A stretch of 64,000 nt of DNA from Aegilops tauschii subsp. strangulata (taxonomy: Eukaryota > Streptophyta > Magnoliopsida > Poales > Poaceae), in the NCBI RefSeq assembly GCF_002575655.3, contig NC_053036.3, positions 162,354,627 to 162,418,626 on the forward strand, written 5' to 3'. Below are positions 58,326-64,000 of the stretch, in pieces. Made by a program: the position numbers and the translations under genes. The notes below the pieces were generated by a model that saw only the letters and a list, made by a program, of their open reading frames with translations, searched no databases and had not been told where the DNA came from. How positions within the stretch are numbered: position 1 is the stretch's first letter; the number at the start of each line of letters is the position of its first letter.

Positions 58326-59574
58326 CTAGAATTTGACTATTTCTTCTGCCGGTTTGAAGGAGGTGGATTTGGGGCGTTTGTCTAGGATCACGTCGTCCCT
58401 GTCCACGGTAGAGCGTAGGGCGGTTAGTTCTTCGGCCGTGAGGGCTTCCGATAATGCCTCAAGGGCCAGAGATGCGGTTTTATTCTCGGCGCGGAGTGCT
58501 ATGTCCGGATCACTGGCAAGGGTGATTATGCCGTTGGGCCCGGGCATTTTGAGCTTCATGTACCCGTAATGAGGTATGGCTTGGAAGCGTGTAAAAGCAT
58601 CTCGTCCAAACAGGGCGTGATATCCACTGTTAAAAGGAGCCACTTGGAAGGTTATTTCTTCAGACCGATAATTCTCCGGTGTGCCGAATACCACATCAAG
58701 TGTGATTTTTCCCGCACACCGCGCCTCCTGACTATGCATGATTCCTCGGAAGGTCGTGCTTCTTTGCTTGATGCGACTCCTGTCTATTTCCATTTTGTGG
58801 AGTGTATCCTCATAGATTCGTCACCGGCATTAAAGGTTATGGCTGTGTCATTCCAAGGGTTTATTGCGGCGATCTGGCAGATTTCGGCGAGGTCTTCGTC
58901 GCGGCAGTCTTTGACCTTGTCCTTGACAAGTAGGAATCTGGCCCAGAGGTAGTGGACCGTTTCGTGAGACTGCTGTTGTATGCTCATGAGAATACTAATA
59001 TCTGGGTGGGTGGATTTAAATCCGAACCCTGACCCGATTTTGGATCCGGAGTTTGAAGATCTTCCGGACATGACAATTCGTGCTCCGGGATATCGACTGA
59101 TTTTTTAGGCTCATCGTCCGACTCTATGTTCGGGGGACAAGGCATGTCTTTCTGCCGGAGAGTATCCGGCTCTTCGAGATCGGTGATCCGAACATAGTTC
59201 TTCCTCAATATAGAGGAAGAGTTGTCTTGTTCCTCGACTACCGCTATCTGGTGGGTGATCGGCGAAGTTTTAATTTCTCTCTGGTCGGGTTCAATCCCAA
59301 TCCGATCGTAGTCTGTAGCGACTCCCAAGGTGGCAATGCGATCCAGGAGTTCGTTAAAAGATGAAAACTCCGTCGGATCCATCCGTATGGAGTATTCGGG
59401 ATTGACGCGGAGGCGATTTTCGATGACTTGAGAGGTCATCGTCGGCTTAAGGGCCGAACTGGCGGTCATGACGAAGTCGCCCAACCGGAGGGTTTGGCCT
59501 GGCGCCAGGGCTCCTCCGGAGGTGATATTTTCCTTGACGACAAGGCAAGCCATCAACCCTTTTGACGATGGCAC
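58326..59574 (-). pseudogene. Tat element 2 gag-protease, central part deleted
   Basis: Frame 59574-58984 is the gag N-terminal domain (GGALAPGQTLRLGDFVM, SFNELLDRIATLG). Frame 59071-58784 has only the end of the capsid (HETVHYLWARFLLVKDKVKDC, DEDLAEICQ) and runs into the sequence just after the protease active site. Frame 58793-58326 gives the protease C-terminal half (KITLDVVFGTP, FQVAPFNSGYHALFGRDAF). The capsid core, zinc cluster and DGGS active site are absent, so about 1 kb or more was lost by internal deletion near 58800-58830. It could not make particles without help. Confidence 0.75.
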
Positions 59575-59582
59575 AGTGGAAC

Positions 59583-59600
59583 TCTCAATGAAAGCACCAA
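59583..59600 (-). other. Primer binding site region of Tat element 2
   Basis: On the minus strand TTGGTGCTTTCATTGAGAG lies directly inside the 5' LTR. This form follows LTRs of many Triticeae gypsy elements. I do not assign the tRNA. Confidence 0.6.
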
Positions 59601-60080
59601 TGTCGGTGTCAAAACCAGCGGATCTCGGGTAGGGGGTCCCGAACTGTGCGTCTAAGGTCGAAGGTAACAGGAGACAGGGGACACCATGTTTACCCAGGTT
59701 CGGGCCCTCTCTATGGAGGTAATACCCTACTTCCTGCTTGATTGATCTTGATGAATATGAGTATTACAAGAGTTGATCTACCACGAGATCGTATTGGCTA
59801 AACCCTAGAAGTCTAGCCTGTATGACTATGGTAATGAATATCCCCCCTTCCGGACTAAGTCCTCCGATTTATATAGACACCGGGGAGATCTAGGGTTACA
59901 TAGAGTCGGTTACATAGAAAGGAATATGCATAGTTGATCGCCAAGCTTGCCTTCCACGCCAAGGAGAGTCCTATCCGGACATAGGTGCAGCCTTCGGTCT
60001 TCATATCTTTACATCCCAGCAGTCCAGCCCATGGATAACAGGCCGGACGCCCCAGGACCCCTTAGTCCAGGACTCCCTCA
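59601..60080 (-). repeat. 5' LTR of Tat element 2
   Basis: 480 bp. It matches 50695-51161 with about 23 differences and a 13-bp insertion near 60012-60026. A TATA-like motif is at about 59867-59876 (minus strand). It ends CTCA directly before CTCTT. Confidence 0.93.
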
Positions 60081-60103
60081 CTCTTCACCTTTACCGCCTT
60101 TAA

Positions 60104-60898
60104 ATACTGAGGTTCATCATAGTTAATTGCTGCCTAATCCTGTAATTACGGAACATATTGTACTGGCAATTTTATTTATGGATTCGTTGTTGAACCATTG
60201 TGCTGAGAATTTGAATTGCATGTTTCGTATTTCAAAATTTCCAATTAGAATAATAAATTTCATGCAAAAATAAAAATAGAACAGACGGTCATGGACCTTT
60301 GCAAACGGTTCTAGCAGTAAAAGCGCTTGCGATGGATAGCCCAATGCCACACAGTTTTCTACATCAAATCGTGTGTGATGTAGTTAATGAAAGCAAATAG
60401 TTAACCAAGGCAGAGCGTGTGTGATAGTTACACCTTTCACACACGAGCGTATACATAAAACCGTGTGGGATGTACATCCGAACGGAAACGTTTTCCCTGG
60501 ATTGACCGTGTGGGATGTACATAAGAACGGAAACGTATTCCTTGGATTGACTGTGTGTGATATACATACGAACGGAAATGTTTTTCTTGGATTCACCGTG
60601 TGGGATGTACATACCTACGGAAATGATTTTCTCGGATTACTGTGTGGGATGTACATACCTACGGAAATGATTTTCTCGGATTACCGTGTGGGATGTACAT
60701 ACCTACGGAAATGATTGGGTTTCGATGCCTCGCCCGATCGCACACGGCCCCAGCCTGGGTCCTAGGAGGCCCATCCCTGATGATTTCTGGGTCGTGTGGG
60801 AAGGACACCCTATCGCACCCACTCACTTGGCGACGGTTCCAAATGCCGTCGCGGAAAGGGGTAAAAAACCGTTTGTTTAGGACCGACGTGCACCAGTG
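60104..60898. repeat. CACTA right sub-terminal repeat array and terminus
   Basis: After the stop of the B3 gene come units based on CCGTGTGGGATGTACAT(A/C)C.(A/T)ACGGAAA, at about 60464, 60510, 60551, 60597, 60642 and 60687, a period of 41-47 bp. The last 190 bp hold GTCGTGTGGGAAGGACACCCTATCGCACCC and end GGACCGACGTGCACCAGTG. ATT follows. Confidence 0.8.
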
Positions 60899-60901
60899 AT
60901 T

Positions 60902-61438
60902 GTTCAGTACTTGATTTGTGTGTGTGAACCCTGTATTGTTTAGTACTGCCGCTTTTGGTGTGTGGTGAGTCCTGAGAACTGTCTATGTTAATGTTTGTCC
61001 ACTCAATTCAGTCTGTATATTTTGAAGTATCCAGATCATCTTTTTTGTGAGGACGGTTTATCAATTATGGTTACACTCCAATATTTGTATGCATTGCAGG
61101 GTTTATCACACCCACCAGGATTTCCAGTCCCATGGATGTTCGGTCCATGCGATTTTTCACGACCTTTGGACTATCCTGCTTGTGGGAGTAGGCTGGGGCC
61201 CTGCATGCCATGCGTAGTTGGATGATCAATATTATGTTTAGTACTTCAACATAGTGATTTCCTGGTAAGGATTCACTCATGTCACATCAAGTAAATCTTA
61301 TTGATTTACTGTCTAAATCTTATTGATTTAATGTCATGTTTTCTTACTTTTGCTACAATTTTACGATGCAGGTTTTGCCATGTGACATTCATCATAGAAT
61401 AAACCTTTTGTTTTGCTCTACGATGGTTATTTTTGCAG
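60902..61438 (+). other. Right flank of the CACTA, one possible exon
   Basis: A segment after a TTGCAG acceptor at 61100 stays open to a stop at about 61225 and reads Pro/Gly/Cys-rich sequence (GLSHPPGFPVPW, then GPCMPCVVG). I cannot connect it to the B3 exon at 61439. The rest is AT-rich. Confidence 0.3.
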
Positions 61439-62462
61439 GTTTCACTTCTTATGTCGTGTCAGTAACGAAGGCACGGTCCATCACTTATATTACAGGAAAC
61501 AATTGGATCAGTCTGTTGTCTGAGTACAAGCTGAAACCCTTTGATGAACTTCAGTTTGGTTTAACAAACACGCCAAAATTAGTCCTTCTCGCGTTTAAAA
61601 GAAATGAAGAAAAAGAATGGATCACGGTCACGGAGCCTAGTCAAGTTAGAAAGCTAATCATAGCCGACCAGACACGATCGCTGCTGTGTCGCATATCGGT
61701 ACCACCTTCAGCAACGGATTGAGCACTGGCACCTTCTCCGACGGCACTTGATCTAGCACTGATAGTGGAGCAGCTCAGTCTGATCCAGCTAAGGATTGGG
61801 CACCGACCGTGTCAGCGGATCAGGCTGATCTACCGGAGGATCGGGCATCGACACTGGCACCTGCTCCGACACCGGCACCAGCTCTACAAGGAGAACCATC
61901 TCCGGCAGCAGCACCGCCACTACCAGTGGCACAGGCACGGGCACCAGCAACGGCCCCGACACCTGCACCAACAGTTGCACTTGCATCAACTCCGGCCCGT
62001 GCAGCGGCAACGGAACCAGCAGTTGCACCGGCAACAGACTGGGCTGCAGTTCGCACTGCATATGCCAAAGTCCTTACAAAAACTGACATCTCCACCTTCT
62101 TGGTAAGCATTGGCCGCCCAAGTGCTTCGTTCTTTTTTCTTTCCTTATTGTTTCACATGATTCACTATGTTGATCTAACTATTTGTGTATGTCTTCTTGT
62201 TTGCAAACAGAGAATTCCTAGAGCAACGAGGGATTCGTTCAACAATCCGGACGACCGTGGCCAAGTTTCTCTTACCATGCGCAACCTTGGTGTGAATGAA
62301 CATGCTCAATGTACCTTAAGTACAAAGGATGGTCGCATGATGATTGATGCTAAAGGATGGTCAAGGTTCAAATCTAAATCATATCTTATGGTAGGGGATG
62401 ATGTAAAAATCGAACCTTCTCGGCAAGGAGAGCTGGTCCAAATCAACTTTGAAATTCTTTAG
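61439..62462 (+). pseudogene. B3 gene with two B3 domains and an Ala/Pro linker, broken
   Basis: The exon from 61439 (acceptor TTTTTGCAG) contains a B3 C-terminal half (FTSYVVSVTKAR, TYITGNNWISLLSEYKLKPFDELQF, TPKLVLLAFKR). It ends at a TGA (61720-61722). Another stop lies at 61749-61751 in the downstream frame. From about 61752 to 62102 the other frame encodes an Ala/Pro-rich linker (APAPTPAPAL type, nearly tandem) and the start of a second B3 domain (AKVLTKTDISTFL). A GTAAGC..AAACAG intron (62103-62210) precedes 62211-62462 (RIPRATRDSF, RMMIDAKGWSRFKSKSYLMVGDDVKI, to a TAG). This second domain is complete. The gene lies just outside the CACTA right end. The two stops look like decay, unless another exon joins the domains. 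Confidence 0.65.
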
Positions 62463-63269
62463 TAGCAGCACGCAACTGCCGAACTGATCTATCCTCCGAG
62501 AGATTTTGATGTAATAATCTGGCATGGTGAAACAAGTGTCCTGTGTGTATAAGTAGTACGAAAGTATTACTTATCACGTAGTATATCATTGATAGAATTG
62601 CAACTGTGATTGCTGGTTAGGAACTGTTGTTCGATTTCATTCTAACAGCTGCTGTGCTTTATTCAATTTTGTGTATTCGCCTTGCGACAACATCTAAAAT
62701 CAGCATCGTACGGATTGCTTGCAATATGAAAAGCGCTGAGGTAGAACACATGGGCCCCCAAACATGCAGGCCCACCGGCCTGTGGCCCAAAGTCCAGAAC
62801 CGTGAGCCTGTCTGAGTATTATATTCTCAGCTGAACCCCCATATTATGTTATACTAGCAAGATGCCCGTGCATTGCATGTAACATCAAGATGCATTTGTA
62901 TGAGTAGTTTATCTTGTGAGAGAAAAGGATGAACAAGGGAAGGCCTTATTTGCAAATGTGGAGAGGTGTGTGGGTACCTTTTTGCAAAATTGCCATAGTT
63001 TCCTTCCTATCTGTCAGATATAAATCGGACAACCTATATTGCAGGATGGCAGGCACACCATCATCACCAACTCTATTATTATTATTATATATGTTATATA
63101 TATTCCCCTTGCTTTTTCTTAAGTATAAAGTTGTGATATAAAAGATTTTTATATTTCTTTACAGAGGGAGTATCTCTCTGTCAAAAATATATTTATGTGT
63201 AACTAGTTACTCCTGCCTTTCTACTTCTTTTCGCTGATATGTGGGGCATCCGGTAACGGGGTGCACGAG
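62463..63269. other. No gene; repeat-like spacer
   Basis: The downstream tail of the B3 gene. At about 62850 a repeat-like phrase ACTAGCAAGATGCCCGTGCATTGCATG is followed by sequence that ends in TATTATTATTATTATATA near 63075-63095, a possible degraded repeat of unknown class. Confidence 0.35.
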
Positions 63270-63493
63270 CCATGCACCAAATTAGAGTGCACAACTGCAC
63301 GGTAGACTCACCCCGATCGTAGCGCCGCAGTAATGCCGAATGAGCCTCCAAATCACAAAAAACCCCCACCTTTCCAGGTTTAGCAGTAAGCTGGATGGCC
63401 GAAGCAGCAATATTTCGCTGGGCCTGAATCCCCTTCTCTCTCGTCTGCTTGTTCAGAGAAAATCCCCTCTCGGCGATTGCATAGGGTTTTCTA
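63270..63493 (+). promoter_or_regulatory. Upstream region of the 63.5-kb B3 gene, duplicated at 38.9 kb
   Basis: Matches 38862-39050 (see there): a run containing GGTAGACTCACCCCGATCG, then CAAATCACAAAAAACCCCCACC. The following leader is different and ends TTTTCTA just before the ATG at 63494. Probably promoter and 5' leader of a duplicated gene. Confidence 0.5.
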
Positions 63494-64000
63494 ATGGAGA
63501 ACCAGGTACGAATTCTTCATCCATCCCCGATAAATCCAAGTCCTTTGGTCGCGAGTAATCCTAGGACGACGGCCGCCGCCGTTGATGCATTTTTCTTCCT
63601 ACTGAATCTAGTGTGTTTCATTTGCAGTGCCCAAAGTGCGAGGACCCTACAGGTTTCTGCGCCCTCGGCGAGACCCCACACTTGTTCCTTCTCATCCTAA
63701 CTCAGGATTTTAAAACGCGCACAGTATGTTCCTAGAATCCTCTTTTGTATCCGGGAGGGTGGGGTTTTTTGAACATGCAGTCGACTAATTTGGAAATTTG
63801 GATTGCTATATTGGGATAAAAGGTACGAGTACCATGGTCAACACTGACGTAAAGGAGGAAATTATTTCTAGATTTGGATAGGGAATACATTGTGTTCTCA
63901 TATTCTTTTTCCTGCAGTGCATTCCTTGCTCTGCCAGAACACATGTACTCAAGATGCTCAGCCTTGCCATAACTGAATACACCAGTTTAATGGTCACATT
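63494..64000 (+). CDS. Start of a B3 gene, incomplete at the window end
   Basis: Exon 1 is 63494-63505 (MENQ, then GTACGA). Exon 2 is 63628-63723 after ATTTGCAG and encodes CPKCEDPTGFCALGETPHL and on to FKTRT, ending before GTATGTTC. Exon 3 starts at 63918 (after CCTGCAG) and encodes CIPCSARTHV and LAITEYTSLM to the window edge. All junctions are phase 0. Exon sizes, cysteine pattern, splice junctions and the IPC.ART start of exon 3 correspond to the TE-borne gene at 41383-42903 (MEK exon, FRERS before GTATGTTC, then YIPCFARTG). The first B3 strand (HLFLLIL) is recognisable. The rest of the gene is out of view. Confidence 0.65.

Larger units (their letters stand above)
50695..60080 (-). mobile_element. 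Tat-lineage Ty3/gypsy element 2, full length with internal deletion
   Basis: The LTRs span 50695-51161 and 59601-60080, with 5-bp CTCTT duplicated at 50690-50694 and 60081-60085. Orientation is minus. Internally, in element order: PBS region, gag/protease (deleted), RT, RNase H, integrase (broken), spacer, antisense gene, polypurine tract. LTR edge sequences (TGTCGGTGTCAAAACC; TGAGGGAGTCCTGGAC in element sense) resemble the Triticeae Fatima family from memory; a database comparison is needed. The two LTRs differ by about 23 substitutions and a 13-bp indel (about 5%), older than the Tekay-like element. It inserted into a coding exon of the B3 gene. Confidence 0.93.
47995..60103 (+). pseudogene. 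TE-borne B3 gene with duplicated exon cassettes, split by gypsy
   Basis: Exons: 47995-48155, 48426-48460, 48546-48672, 49148-49182, 49267-49393, 49888-49922, 50177-50355, 50437-50694 and 60086-60103. All have GT/AG and agreeing phases. Exon pairs of 35+127 nt (54 codons) are duplicated; each encodes VIT.D..VCR, then DP.FDPEE, then NY. Copy two (49267-49393) carries TAG at 49311-49313 and 49374-49376. The last exons form a B3 domain (WFPKLFTDDYLANY, KDGRAIVTRGWTKVVRAYG, EGTLWAFRFF), preceded by a basic segment (KRQVRKLRKIVRQKKRV). A gypsy element inserted after codon LSL leaves just five codons and a TAA after it. Read through the LTR, the frame goes on to 50835. If copy two is skipped, the frame would stay open until the insertion. 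It is a pseudogene or alternatively spliced gene; I cannot tell which. Confidence 0.7.
40335..60898. mobile_element. Non-autonomous 20.6-kb CACTA transposon carrying B3 genes
   Basis: The left end CACTACTGCAGG and the right end (reverse complement) CACTGGTGCACG are imperfect terminal inverted repeats. The 3-bp ATT duplication flanks both (40332-40334, 60899-60901). Both ends have long sub-terminal arrays built on GTGTGCGAT/GTGTGTGAT and AAACGG motifs, a typical CACTA feature. Removing the internal gypsy element (50695-60080 plus one 5-bp TSD) leaves about 11.2 kb. I find no transposase in it (no TNP2 or Transposase_21-type frame). Cargo: a two-B3-domain gene (minus), a small basic ORF, an expanded exon-cassette B3 gene (plus), and a repeat array. 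Mobilisation would need a transposase in trans (inference). Confidence 0.82.

Noticed and set aside
39278..61225. One gene split by the CACTA (39.2-kb gene joined to the 61.4-kb B3 exon)
   Set aside because: The left gene ends in stops before the insertion and no phase-compatible junction could be shown.
61765..62110. Frames in the other phases over the Ala/Pro linker (His/Gln-rich plus frame; Val/Gly-rich minus frames)
   Set aside because: They are shadows of the Ala/Pro repeat; only the frame joining the B3 domain has support.
61439..62462. B3 gene at 61.4 kb as part of the CACTA
   Set aside because: It lies outside the ATT duplication at 60899-60901, and no other CACT-type end with sub-terminal repeats was found to its right.

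Overview
The window looks like a TE-dense intergenic region of a large grass genome, most likely Triticeae (wheat, Aegilops, barley or rye). The basis is the nested Ty3/gypsy elements with matching target-site duplications, two Stowaway MITEs of the form typical of Triticeae, a CACTA element with long sub-terminal repeats, and plant-type exon/intron genes. Nothing points to a prokaryote or organelle, and no rRNA, tRNA or CRISPR array was seen. The genus is an inference; no similarity search could be run.

Layout. (1) 1-3.7 kb and 14.6-20.5 kb: old, degraded, mostly minus-strand transposon-type gene fragments, including a run of 30-bp micro-exons at 16.8-17.2 kb. They are split by a young, nearly complete Tekay/Del-like chromovirus at 3715-14632 (LTRs of about 2.74 kb, TSD CTTGC). 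(2) 20.5-22.96 kb and 34.28-36.54 kb: two diverged copies of one non-coding segment, each with a different internal tandem array. Between them is a left-truncated Tat-lineage gypsy element (22957-32988) with an antisense gene. (3) 37.4-40.3 kb: a frame-broken coiled-coil gene and a small two-exon gene. (4) 40335-60898: a 20.6-kb CACTA transposon (TSD ATT). It has no recognisable transposase but holds a two-domain B3 gene on the minus strand (41383-42903), an array of alternating 500/400-bp repeats, a small basic ORF, and a multi-exon B3 gene on the plus strand (47995-60103). A second Tat-lineage gypsy element (50695-60080, TSD CTCTT) lies six codons before the stop of the plus-strand B3 gene. 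(5) 60.9-64 kb: the CACTA flank, with a broken two-domain B3 gene (61439-62462) and the start of another B3 gene (63494 to the window end).

The most interesting signal is the B3 locus. At least four plant-specific B3 DNA-binding genes lie within 23 kb, two of them inside a non-autonomous CACTA element. The TE-borne minus-strand gene and the flanking gene at 63.5 kb share the same opening: a 3- or 4-codon first exon, a 29- or 32-codon second exon, phase-0 junctions and the same donor sequence. This suggests capture of, or descent from, a local B3 gene family. The plus-strand B3 gene has also tandemly duplicated a 54-codon exon-pair cassette.

Relative timing: the CACTA element was in place before the 50.7-kb gypsy element, whose LTRs differ at roughly 5% of sites by eye. 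The Tekay-like element is the youngest dated insertion, with LTRs differing at about 1%.
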